The notes under the pieces are model-generated. The model saw only the letters and a list, made by a program, of their open reading frames with translations. It was not told the origin of the DNA and did not search any database. Positions 33,891 to 42,316 of a stretch of DNA of 64,000 nt are shown one piece after another. The stretch covers positions 3,669,001 to 3,733,000 of the forward strand of contig NZ_CP027773.1 of assembly GCF_003019815.1 (NCBI RefSeq). Reading direction: 5' to 3'. A program made the translations under genes and the position numbers. Each line of letters starts with the position of its first letter. Positions within the stretch are counted from its first letter, which is position 1. The stretch is from Variovorax sp. PMC12 (GTDB lineage: Bacteria > Pseudomonadota > Gammaproteobacteria > Burkholderiales > Burkholderiaceae_C).

Positions 33891-35603
33891 ATGCACCGCA
33901 GATACCTTCGCGCCGCCTGGCTGGCCGCACCCCTTGCACTGCTGGCCGCCTGCGGCACGGTGATGCCGCCGGCCTCCGCGCCGCCCTCGTCGGCGCCGCC
34001 GGCCGCCTCGCCCGCGCTGCCTCCGCCTGCGACGCCGCCCACGCGCCCCGCCGCCTGGGCCGCGCCAGAGGTGCTGGTCGCGCCGTCATCGTTCGCGGGC
34101 GTGCACGGCCTGGCGATCGACGCCAAGGGCCGGCTGCTCGCGGGCTCCGTGCTGGGCAACACGCTGTGGGAGGTCGACCGCGCCACCGGCGCCGCCAAGG
34201 TGCTCATCGACGCGCCCGAAGGCCAGGCCGACGACATCGCCGTCGGCCCGAACGGCGAACTGGCGTGGACCAACTACCTCATGGGCAAGCTGCGCTACCG
34301 CGAGCACGACGGCGCACCGCTGCGCGTGCTGGCCAGGGACCTGCCCGGCCTCAACTCGCTGGACTTCGACCGCCGCAACGGCAAGCTCTACGCCTCGCAG
34401 GTGTTCCTGGGCGACGCGCTGTGGGAAATCGACCGCGCGGGCCAGAAGCCGCCCCGGCTCATCAAGAAGGACATGGGCGGCTTCAACGGCTTCGAGGTCG
34501 GCCCCGACGGCATGCTCTACGGGCCGCTGTGGTTCAAGGGCCAGGTCGTGAAGATCGACCCGGCCGACGGCCGCATGGCGGTGATCGCGGACGGCTTCCA
34601 GGTGCCGGCCGCCGCCAACCTCGACGGCAAGGGAAACCTCTGGGTGGTGGACGCGCGCAGCGGCGAGCTGGTGCGGGTGGAGCTGGCCAGCGGGCGCAAG
34701 ACCGTGGCCAAACAGCTGCGGCCTTCGCTCGACAACCTGGCCATCGCATCGGACGGCACGATCTACGTGTCGAACATGGCCAACAACGAGATCCAGGCCT
34801 TCGACCCCGCCACCGGCGCGCTGCGCACGCTCACCAGCGGCAAGGTGGCGGTGCCGGCGGGCATGAAGATCGATGGCAACGACCTCTGGGTGGCCGACGT
34901 CTTCGGCTTCCGCCGGGTCGACGTGCGCACGGGCGAGGTGCAAGACGTGTTCCGCATGCAGCGCGACCCGGAGCTCGACTACCCGTTCGCGGTCGGCCTG
35001 TCGCCGAAGCTGTTCGCGCTGAGTTCGTGGTTCACCGGCTCGGTGCAGCTGGTGGACCGCCGCACGCTCAAGACAGTGGAAGTGATCCACGGCCTGAAGG
35101 CGCCGTTCGACGCAATTCCCATGCCGGACGGCAGCGTGATCTACGCCGAGATCGCCACCGGCGCCATCACCCACGCCAGCGGGCCGAAGTTTGCCGAGAA
35201 GTCAGTGCTTGCCAGCGGCCTGAGCGGCCCGGTGCAGATGGTGCTGGGCCAGGACGGCGCGCTCTACGTGACCGAGGCGGCCGGCAAGCTGCTGCGCATT
35301 CCGCTGGACGCCAGCGCGCCGCTGCGCACGGTGGCGGACGGGCTGGCGCTGCCCGAGGGCCTGGCGCAGACCCCCTGGGGCAGCTTCATCGTGGCCGAGA
35401 GCGCGGCGCGCCGGCTGGTCGAGATCGACCCGGCCGACGGCAGCCGGCGCACCGTCGCGGACAACCTGCCGATCGGCTTGGCACCCGGCCCGGGCCTGCC
35501 GCCGCCCTATGTGGTGACGGGCGTTGCCGTGGGCGCCGACGGCACTGTTTACATGGCGGCAGACCGCAACAACGCGATCTATCGAATCCGTGCCGCAAGG
35601 TAG
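33891..35603 (+). CDS. SMP-30/gluconolactonase-like beta-propeller lipoprotein
   Basis: A 570-residue secreted protein. The signal ends in a lipobox LLAACGTV with the cysteine at about residue 21; a Pro/Ala-rich linker follows. The mature protein is a beta-propeller of repeated NHL/SMP-30 blades (VHGLAIDAKGRLLAGSV, ANLDGKGNLWVVDARSG, LDNLAIASDGTIYVSN and related lines). It may bind ligands or act as a lactonase, but the metal-binding residues of SMP-30 cannot be assigned by eye. A long frame on this stretch in other directions is a codon-bias shadow. Confidence 0.85.
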   Translation: MHRRYLRAAWLAAPLALLAACGTVMPPASAPPSSAPPAASPALPPPATPPTRPAAWAAPEVLVAPSSFAGVHGLAIDAKGRLLAGSVLGNTLWEVDRATGAAKVLIDAPEGQADDIAVGPNGELAWTNYLMGKLRYREHDGAPLRVLARDLPGLNSLDFDRRNGKLYASQVFLGDALWEIDRAGQKPPRLIKKDMGGFNGFEVGPDGMLYGPLWFKGQVVKIDPADGRMAVIADGFQVPAAANLDGKGNLWVVDARSGELVRVELASGRKTVAKQLRPSLDNLAIASDGTIYVSNMANNEIQAFDPATGALRTLTSGKVAVPAGMKIDGNDLWVADVFGFRRVDVRTGEVQDVFRMQRDPELDYPFAVGLSPKLFALSSWFTGSVQLVDRRTLKTVEVIHGLKAPFDAIPMPDGSVIYAEIATGAITHASGPKFAEKSVLASGLSGPVQMVLGQDGALYVTEAAGKLLRIPLDASAPLRTVADGLALPEGLAQTPWGSFIVAESAARRLVEIDPADGSRRTVADNLPIGLAPGPGLPPPYVVTGVAVGADGTVYMAADRNNAIYRIRAAR

Positions 35604-35656
35604 GTAACAGAAGGTGTAATTTCCCTGTTTACTTTTTAAAACAATCATTACAAACT

Positions 35657-35685
35657 GATCGGGACGTCCCAACGGCGTCCCGATC
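35657..35685. promoter_or_regulatory. Inverted repeat in the MHYT leader
   Basis: Perfect 10-bp arms, GATCGGGACG and CGTCCCGATC, with a 9-base loop, 52 bp ahead of the ATG at 35738. No T-run follows on either strand. It may be an operator or mRNA hairpin; the preceding AT-rich stretch (35604-35656) may hold a promoter. Confidence 0.4.
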
Positions 35686-35737
35686 GCATCCGGTTGTCGG
35701 GAGTCTGCGAGGCGTTTTCTTCTTGAAAGGGAACTGC

Positions 35738-36514
35738 ATGACTCCGCTTGTCGTAGGCCAATTGCTCTCGCCCGAATACACACCGGGCATGGTCGCCCTC
35801 TCCTTCCTCATCTCCTTCGCCGGCTCGCTGGTGGCGCTGATCTGCGCGCGGCGCATGATCGGTCCCGACGGCAAGCCCAACCTCGCGGTCGTGGCCTGCG
35901 CCGCCGTGGCGCTGGGCGGCATCGGCATCTGGTCGATGCACTTCATCGGCATGCTGGCGTACCGGCTGCCGGTGCCCGTCTCCTACAACATGCCGCTCAC
36001 GGTGGTGTCGCTGGTGGCGGCCATCCTGATCTCGGGCATCGCGCTCTACATGGCCGGCGGACGGCGCCACTTCAGCCGCTCGGGCTGGCTGGCGGGCAGC
36101 CTGCTGGCCGGGCTCGGCGTGTGCGTGATGCACTACATGGGCATGTACGCCATGAACATGCGCGCATCGATTTCCTTCGACATCGCGACGGTGGCGCTGT
36201 CGGCGCTCATCGCCGTCACCGCCGCCGCCGCCGCGCTGTGGCTGGCGTTCAACCTGCGCAGGTTCACGCACCAGGTCGCGGCCGCGGCGGTGATGGGCGC
36301 GGCGGTGTGCACCATGCACTACGTGGGCATGAGCGCGGCCAGCATGATCTGCACCGCGAGCGCACCCGCCGACGCACTGGCCATCGGCGGCAGCTCCATG
36401 GGCCTCATCGTGTTCGGCACGGCCGGCGCGGTGCTGATCTTCATCTACTGGGTGGTCACCGGAAGCAGCCTCGACACGCCGGTCGCCACCGGGCGGCGCG
36501 CACGCCTGAACTGA
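35738..36514 (+). CDS. MHYT-domain membrane sensor without output domain
   Basis: A 258-residue protein with about seven membrane helices. Three MHYT units are visible: WSMHFIGM (about residue 66), VMHYMGMYAM (about 130) and TMHYVGMSAA (about 190); their His/Met residues are thought to bind copper and sense O2, CO or NO. Most MHYT proteins carry GGDEF/EAL or kinase output domains; this one ends 50 residues after the last unit, with a 30-residue polar tail. It may act with another protein. The neighbouring genes give no partner. Confidence 0.86.
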   Translation: MTPLVVGQLLSPEYTPGMVALSFLISFAGSLVALICARRMIGPDGKPNLAVVACAAVALGGIGIWSMHFIGMLAYRLPVPVSYNMPLTVVSLVAAILISGIALYMAGGRRHFSRSGWLAGSLLAGLGVCVMHYMGMYAMNMRASISFDIATVALSALIAVTAAAAALWLAFNLRRFTHQVAAAAVMGAAVCTMHYVGMSAASMICTASAPADALAIGGSSMGLIVFGTAGAVLIFIYWVVTGSSLDTPVATGRRARLN

Positions 36515-36523
36515 CGCGCGCCG

Positions 36524-36565
36524 GCCAACCAGCTAGTTGGCGCAAGCGGGCGCGAGGGCCCGCTT
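36524..36565 (+). terminator. Two hairpins after the MHYT gene
   Basis: GCCAAC and GTTGGC (36524-36541) and AAGCGGGC and GCCCGCTT (36544-36565, 6-base loop) form consecutive stems. There is no strong T-run, only CTAC afterwards, so termination is probable rather than sure. Confidence 0.4.
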
Positions 36566-36610
36566 CTACAGTCCGTGCAGAACGAAAACACACGATCCGC
36601 ACAGACTCTC

Positions 36611-38221
36611 ATGCCCGTCATCGAATCCCGGCTGCACGCGGCCAGCGACACCTTCCAGGCCAACCGCACCGGCACGCTCGCGCTGCTCGACCAGGTGCGC
36701 GCGCACGAGGCCCGCGCCGCAGCGGCGTCGGGCGCGTCGGCCGAGCGCTTCGCCAGGCGCGGGCAGCTGCTGCCGCGCGAACGCCTTGCGCTGCTGCTGG
36801 ACACCGGCGCGCCCTTCCTGCCGCTGGCCACGCTCGCGGGACTGGGCCACGACAACCCCGACCTGTCGAAGAGCGTGCCCGGCGGCGGGCTGCTGTCGGG
36901 CATCGGCCAGGTGTCGGGCGTGCGCTGCATGGTCAACGCCTCCGACTCGGGCATCGACGCCGGCGCGCTGCAGCCCATGGGCCTGGACAAGCAGCTGCGC
37001 GTGCAGGAGATCGCGCTGGAGAACAAGCTGCCCTATGTGCAGCTGGTGGAAAGCGCCGGCGCCAACCTGATGCAGTACCGCGTGCAGGACTTCGTGCGCG
37101 GCGGCAACATCTTCCGCAACCTCGCGCGGCTCTCGGCCGCCGGGCTGCCGGTGGTGACGGTGACGCACGGCTCCTCGACCGCCGGCGGCGCCTACCAGAC
37201 CGGCCTGTCCGACTACATCGTGATGGTGCGCGACCGCACCCGCGCCTTCCTGGCGGGCCCGCCGCTGCTGAAGGCCGCCACAGGCGAGATCGCCACCGAG
37301 GAAGAACTGGGCGGCGCCGTGATGCACACCCACATCTCGGGCCTGGGCGACTACCTGGCCGAAGACGACCGCGACGCCATCCGCATCGCGCGCTCGATCC
37401 TCGGCGGCATCGACTGGGCGCGCCACGAAGCGCCGCGCCGGTTCGCGCCGCCGCGCTACGACGCCGAAGACCTGCTGGGCATCATGCCCAGCGACGGCCG
37501 GCGGCCGGTGGACATGCGCGAGGTCATCGCGCGCATTGCCGACGGCTCGGAGTTCCTGGAGTTCAGCGAGCACTACGGCAGCGCCACCGTCTGCGGCCAC
37601 ATCCGGCTGGAAGGGCATGCGGTCGGCATCATCACCAACAACGGTCCGATCGACTCCGACGGCGCGACCAAGGCCACGCACTTCATCCAGGCCTGCTGCC
37701 AGTCGCGCACGCCCATCGTCTACCTGCAGAACATCACCGGCTACATGGTGGGCCGCGCACATGAGGAGGCCGGCATCATCAAGCACGGCGCCAAGATGAT
37801 CCAGGCCGTGACCAACGCCAGCGTGCCTCAGATCACGCTGCACTGCGGCGCCTCCTACGGCGCGGGCAACTACGGCATGTGCGGACGGGGCTTCGCGCCG
37901 CGCTTCTGCTTCAGCTGGCCCAACGCGCGCACCGCGGTGATGGGCGGCGAGCAGGCCGCGAAGACCATGGCCATCGTCATGGAAGCAGGCATGGCGCGCA
38001 AGGGCGCCGTGGACCAGGCGAAGATCGACGCGATGCAGCAGCAGGTCGTCGAGCGCTTCGACCGGCAGATGAGCGTCTTCACCACCAGCGCGCTGCTGCT
38101 GGACGACGGCGTGATCGACCCGCGCGACACCCGCGCGGTGCTGGCCGAGGTTCTCTCGGTATGCCGCGACGCCGATGCGCGCGTGCCGCAACCCATGCAG
38201 TTTTCGGTGGCCCGGCCATGA
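36611..38221 (+). CDS. Acyl-CoA carboxylase, carboxyltransferase (beta) subunit, AtuC-like
   Basis: A 536-residue carboxyltransferase, the full size of the biotin-dependent family, starting at ATG 36611 (MPVIESRLH); a GTG at 36575 would add 12 residues. The two crotonase-like halves are seen: the acyl-CoA site (SAAGLPVVTVTHGSSTAGGAY) and the biotin half (NNGPIDSDGATKATHFIQ). The GGAYQTGLSDY line is closer to what I recall of geranyl-CoA carboxylase beta (AtuC) than to methylcrotonyl-CoA carboxylase. It transfers CO2 from carboxybiotin to an enoyl-CoA. The alpha subunit follows with ATGA overlap. Confidence 0.85.
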   Translation: MPVIESRLHAASDTFQANRTGTLALLDQVRAHEARAAAASGASAERFARRGQLLPRERLALLLDTGAPFLPLATLAGLGHDNPDLSKSVPGGGLLSGIGQVSGVRCMVNASDSGIDAGALQPMGLDKQLRVQEIALENKLPYVQLVESAGANLMQYRVQDFVRGGNIFRNLARLSAAGLPVVTVTHGSSTAGGAYQTGLSDYIVMVRDRTRAFLAGPPLLKAATGEIATEEELGGAVMHTHISGLGDYLAEDDRDAIRIARSILGGIDWARHEAPRRFAPPRYDAEDLLGIMPSDGRRPVDMREVIARIADGSEFLEFSEHYGSATVCGHIRLEGHAVGIITNNGPIDSDGATKATHFIQACCQSRTPIVYLQNITGYMVGRAHEEAGIIKHGAKMIQAVTNASVPQITLHCGASYGAGNYGMCGRGFAPRFCFSWPNARTAVMGGEQAAKTMAIVMEAGMARKGAVDQAKIDAMQQQVVERFDRQMSVFTTSALLLDDGVIDPRDTRAVLAEVLSVCRDADARVPQPMQFSVARP

Positions 38222-40170
38222 GCACGAACTTCCAGAAGATCCTTATCGCGAACCGCGGCGAGATCGCGGTTCGCGTGATGCGCAGCGCGCGTGCCATGGG
38301 CCGGCGCACCGTCGCCGTTTACTCCACCGCGGATGCCGACGCCGAGCACGTGCGGCAGGCCGACGAGGCGGTGTGGATCGGTGAATCGCTGCCCGCGCAG
38401 AGCTACCTGAACATCGCCGCCATCATCGATGCGGCACGCACGAGCGGCGCCGATGCGGTGCACCCGGGCTACGGCTTCCTGGCGGAGAACGCCGCGTTCG
38501 CGCAGGCCTGCCGCGACGCCGGGCTGGTGTTCATCGGGCCTTCTCCGGAAGCCATTCGCGCGATGGGTGACAAGGCCGGTGCCAAGCGGCTGATGCAGGC
38601 GGCGGGCGTGCCGTGCATTCCGGGCTACCAGGGCGAAGACCAGGGCGCCGCCAGGCTCGCGGCGGAAGCCGCGCGCATCGGCTGGCCCGTGATGATCAAG
38701 GCGACGGCGGGCGGCGGCGGACGCGGCATGCGGCTGGTCGCTTCTGCCGAAGGCTTCGCCGATGCGCTGCAGAGTGCGCAGTCTGAGGCGCTCAACGCCT
38801 TCGGCGACGCGACGGTGATCCTGGAGCGCGCCATCGTCGCGCCGCGCCACATCGAGATCCAGGTGTTCGCCGACCGGCACGGCAACGCGATCCACCTCGG
38901 CGAGCGCGACTGCTCGGTGCAGCGGCGGCACCAGAAGGTGATCGAGGAAGCGCCCTCGCCCGCCGTGTCCGAGGCGCTGCGCCAGCGCATGGGCGCGACC
39001 GCCGTCGCCGCCGCCAAGGCCATCGCCTACGAAGGCGCGGGCACGCTCGAATTCCTGCTCGACGCCGACGGCCAGTATTGGTTCATGGAAATGAACACGC
39101 GCCTGCAGGTGGAGCACCCGGTGACCGAGGCGGTGACGGGCCTGGACCTGGTCGAGCTGCAACTGCGCGTGGCGGCCGGCGAGCCCCTGCCGCTCGCGCA
39201 GCAGGACGTGCGCATCGCCGGCAATGCCATCGAAGTGCGGCTGTGCGCCGAAGACCCGTTGCAGGGCTTCGTGCCGCAGAGCGGCACGCTCGCCGCATGG
39301 CGGCCTTCGCCGGCGCTTCGCACCGAACATGCGCTGCGCGACGGCGCGGCGGTGCCGCCGTTCTACGACTCGATGGTCGCCAAGCTCGTGGCGCACGGCC
39401 GCACGCGCGACGAAGCCCGCCGCAAGCTGATCGCCGGCCTGGCCGACACCGTGGCGCTGGGCGTCGCGACCAACCAGCAGTTGCTGCAGCGCGCGCTTTC
39501 GCACGAGGTGTTCGCCGGCGGCGGCGCGACGACCGCCTTCATTGCCGATCACCTCGATTCGCTGCTCGCGTCCGATGAGGCCGCCGACACGCAGGCCGCC
39601 TTGCTCGCCGCATTGCTGCTGCAACTGGGCGAGCGCGGCTGGCCCTCATCGCTCGCGCACACGCTGCCGAACGCGCTGCGCTTTTCGCTCGACGGCGTGG
39701 TGCACGCCGCCCGCGTGATGCCGTGCGGCGCGGGCCGCTTCGACATCGCGCTCGACGAATCCGCGCCGGCACAGGTCGCGTTGCTCGCGCTGCCCGGCGA
39801 CGGCACGCTGCGCTTCTCTTGCGGCGGGCTCTCGGAGCAGGCCTTCGTCGTGCGCGACGCGGGCCGCGTGAGCTTCCATTTCCGCGGCCGGGCCTTCCAG
39901 CTCGACGACCTCACGCATGCCGCCGTCGCACGCGCCGATGCGGCGGACGGCGACGGCCTGCTGCGCGCATCGATGAACGGCCGCGTCATCGCGCTGCTCG
40001 CGGCCGAAGGCGACACCGTCGCCGCCGGGCAGCCGCTCGTCACGCTGGAGGCCATGAAGATGGAGCATGTGCATTGCGCCCCGCGCGCCGGCCGCGTCGC
40101 CGCGCTGCACGTGGCGGTGGGCGCGCAGGTCGCGGCCCGCCACGTGGTGGCGGAGATCGCCGACGCCTGA
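38218..40170 (+). CDS. Acyl-CoA carboxylase, biotin carboxylase/biotin carrier (alpha) subunit
   Basis: A 650-residue protein starting at ATG 38218. Domains in order: biotin carboxylase (residues 1-450, with ILIANRGEIAVRVMR, HPGYGFLAEN, KATAGGGGRGMR and MEMNTRLQVEH) and the C-terminal biotinyl domain with the EAMKM lysine attachment site at about residue 615. It makes carboxybiotin from bicarbonate and ATP for the beta subunit. Its C-terminal and central region is shorter in sequence match to pyruvate/acetyl-CoA systems, consistent with the geranyl/methylcrotonyl-CoA class. Confidence 0.92.
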   Translation: MSTNFQKILIANRGEIAVRVMRSARAMGRRTVAVYSTADADAEHVRQADEAVWIGESLPAQSYLNIAAIIDAARTSGADAVHPGYGFLAENAAFAQACRDAGLVFIGPSPEAIRAMGDKAGAKRLMQAAGVPCIPGYQGEDQGAARLAAEAARIGWPVMIKATAGGGGRGMRLVASAEGFADALQSAQSEALNAFGDATVILERAIVAPRHIEIQVFADRHGNAIHLGERDCSVQRRHQKVIEEAPSPAVSEALRQRMGATAVAAAKAIAYEGAGTLEFLLDADGQYWFMEMNTRLQVEHPVTEAVTGLDLVELQLRVAAGEPLPLAQQDVRIAGNAIEVRLCAEDPLQGFVPQSGTLAAWRPSPALRTEHALRDGAAVPPFYDSMVAKLVAHGRTRDEARRKLIAGLADTVALGVATNQQLLQRALSHEVFAGGGATTAFIADHLDSLLASDEAADTQAALLAALLLQLGERGWPSSLAHTLPNALRFSLDGVVHAARVMPCGAGRFDIALDESAPAQVALLALPGDGTLRFSCGGLSEQAFVVRDAGRVSFHFRGRAFQLDDLTHAAVARADAADGDGLLRASMNGRVIALLAAEGDTVAAGQPLVTLEAMKMEHVHCAPRAGRVAALHVAVGAQVAARHVVAEIADA

Positions 40171-40219
40171 CGAATAAACCGGCCGCAGCCCTTTGCGCAG
40201 TTTCAAGAAAGCATTTCGA

Positions 40220-41122
40220 ATGAACGCCTCCCCTGCGAGCTACCGCTCCATCTTCACGCCCGGCCTGTTCGGCGGGCAGGTCATCGTGGTGACGGGCGGC
40301 GGCTCGGGCATCGGCCGGTGCACCGCGCACGAACTCGCATCGCTCGGCGCGCAGGTCGTGCTGGTCGGCCGCAAGCCCGAGAAGCTGGAAGCGGTGAAGG
40401 CCGAGATCGAGTCCGCCGGCGGCAAGGCCGCGACGCAGGCCTTCGACATCCGGCACGAAGACGCGGTGCGCGACGCCGTGCGCGCCATCGTCGCGGCGCA
40501 CGGCCGCATCGACGGGCTGGTGAACAACGCGGGCGGCCAATACATCACGCCGCTGGCGGACATCTCGGCCAAGGGCTGGGAAGCGGTGATCCACACCAAC
40601 CTCACGGGCGGCTTCCTTGTCGCGCGCGAGTGCTTCGTGCAGAGCATGCGCTCGCACGGCGGCGCCATCGTCAACATCGTGGCCGACATATGGGGGTCGA
40701 TGCCCAACATGGGCCACAGCGGCGCGGCGCGCGCGGGCATGGTGAGCTTCACCGAGACCGCCGCGCTCGAATGGGCCGCGAACGGCGTGCGCGTGAACGC
40801 GGTGGCGCCGGGCTATATCGCCTCCAGCGGCATGGACCACTACCCGCCCGAGGCCGGCGACATGCTGCGCGCCATGCGCAAGACCGTGCCCGCGGGCCGC
40901 TTCGGCACCGAGGCCGAGACCTCCGCCGCCATCGCGTTCCTGCTGAGCCCCGCGGCCAGCTTCATCAGCGGCAGCGTGCTGCGCGTGGACGGCGCGCGGC
41001 CGCAGGTGCGCATGGGCTGGCCGATGGCGCTGCCGGACGCGCAGGCCCGGCAGCGCCCCGCGGTGAAGCCCTACGACGGATTCCACCTCGCGCAGACGCC
41101 GCGCGTGTTCCAGGACAAGTGA
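40220..41122 (+). CDS. SDR of the trans-2-enoyl-CoA reductase/AtuB-like group
   Basis: A 300-residue SDR. It has TGGGSGIG and NNAGG, but where classical SDRs carry Y-x-x-x-K it reads MGHSGAARAG: Ser and Arg replace Tyr and Lys. Human peroxisomal trans-2-enoyl-CoA reductase (PECR) has the same HSGAARAG line, from memory, so this is most likely an enoyl-CoA or dienoyl-CoA reductase-type SDR. The start YRSIFTPGLFGGQ resembles Pseudomonas AtuB. It is in one operon with the carboxylase (50 bp gap). Confidence 0.8.
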   Translation: MNASPASYRSIFTPGLFGGQVIVVTGGGSGIGRCTAHELASLGAQVVLVGRKPEKLEAVKAEIESAGGKAATQAFDIRHEDAVRDAVRAIVAAHGRIDGLVNNAGGQYITPLADISAKGWEAVIHTNLTGGFLVARECFVQSMRSHGGAIVNIVADIWGSMPNMGHSGAARAGMVSFTETAALEWAANGVRVNAVAPGYIASSGMDHYPPEAGDMLRAMRKTVPAGRFGTEAETSAAIAFLLSPAASFISGSVLRVDGARPQVRMGWPMALPDAQARQRPAVKPYDGFHLAQTPRVFQDK

Positions 41123-41148
41123 AGAACGAAAGACCGGAGACACACCTC

Positions 41149-42309
41149 ATGCAGTACACGCACGAACACCTAGAGATCCAGAAAACGCTGCGCCGCTTCA
41201 TCGACGAAGAAATCAACCCGCGCGTGGACGAATGGGAAGAAGCCGAGATCTTTCCCGCGCACGAAGTCTTCAAGAAGCTCGGCAACCTGGGCCTGCTGGG
41301 CCTGAACAAGCCCGAGGCCTTCGGCGGCGGCGGGCTCGACTATTCGTATGCGATGGCCATGGCGGAGGCGCTGGGCCACATCAGCTGCGGCGGCGTGCCG
41401 ATGGCCATCGGCGTGCAGACCGACATGTGCACGCCGGCGCTCGCGCGCTTCGGCAGCGACGAACTGCGCCGCGAGTTCCTGGCGCCGGCCATCGCGGGAG
41501 ACATGGTCGGCTGCATCGGCGTGAGCGAGCCCGGCGCTGGCAGCGACGTGGCGGGCCTGAAGAGCCATGCGCGCAAGGACGGCGGCGACTACCTCATCAG
41601 CGGCCAGAAGATGTGGATCACCAACAGCCTGCAGGCAGACTGGATGTGCATGCTGGTCAACACCAGCGACGGGCCGGTGCACCGCAACAAGTCGCTCGTG
41701 ATGGTGCCGATGGACAGCCCCGGCATCGAGAAGGCGAAGAAGATCCGCAAGATCGGCATGAATTCGAGCGACACCGGGCTCATCTACTTCGACAACGTGC
41801 GCGTGCCGCAGCGCTACCGTGTGGGCGAGGAAGGCCAGGGCTTCGTCTACCAGATGCAGCAGTTCCAGGAAGAGCGGCTGTGGGCGGCGGCGAGTTCGCT
41901 GGAGCCGATGGAAGACTGCATCGCGCAGACCATCGAATGGGCGCAGCAGCGCAGCATGTTCGGCGCCACGCTGGCCGACCAGCAGTGGGTGCAGTTCAAG
42001 CTGGCCGAACTCAAGACCGAGGTGGAGGCGCTGCGCGCGCTCACCTACCGCGCCTGCGACCTGCATGTGCAGGGCCAGGACGTGCTCGAACTCGCGTCGA
42101 TGGCCAAGCTCAAGACCGGCCGGCTCACGCGGCAGGTGGCCGACACCTGCCTGCAGTTCTGGGGCGGCATGGGCTTCACGCTGGAGAACCGCGTGTCGCG
42201 GCTGTACCGCGACGGCCGGCTGGGCTCCATCGGCGGCGGCGCGGACGAGGTGATGTTGGGCATCCTCGCGAAGACCATGGGCATCGCCAAGCGGCCGCCG
42301 CGCGGCTGA
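41149..42309 (+). CDS. Acyl-CoA dehydrogenase, citronellyl-CoA dehydrogenase (AtuD)-like
   Basis: A 386-residue acyl-CoA dehydrogenase with the flavin line GCIGVSEPGAGSDVAGL and the WITNS block, and the C-terminal helix line LQFWGGMGFTLENRVSRLYRD. The N-terminal IQKTLRRFIDEEINPRVDEWE resembles AtuD, which oxidises citronellyl-CoA to geranyl-CoA. The catalytic glutamate cannot be assigned with certainty by eye. It is 26 bp after the SDR gene. Substrate is inferred from the carboxylase neighbour. Confidence 0.88.
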   Translation: MQYTHEHLEIQKTLRRFIDEEINPRVDEWEEAEIFPAHEVFKKLGNLGLLGLNKPEAFGGGGLDYSYAMAMAEALGHISCGGVPMAIGVQTDMCTPALARFGSDELRREFLAPAIAGDMVGCIGVSEPGAGSDVAGLKSHARKDGGDYLISGQKMWITNSLQADWMCMLVNTSDGPVHRNKSLVMVPMDSPGIEKAKKIRKIGMNSSDTGLIYFDNVRVPQRYRVGEEGQGFVYQMQQFQEERLWAAASSLEPMEDCIAQTIEWAQQRSMFGATLADQQWVQFKLAELKTEVEALRALTYRACDLHVQGQDVLELASMAKLKTGRLTRQVADTCLQFWGGMGFTLENRVSRLYRDGRLGSIGGGADEVMLGILAKTMGIAKRPPRG

Positions 42310-42316
42310 ACACGGC

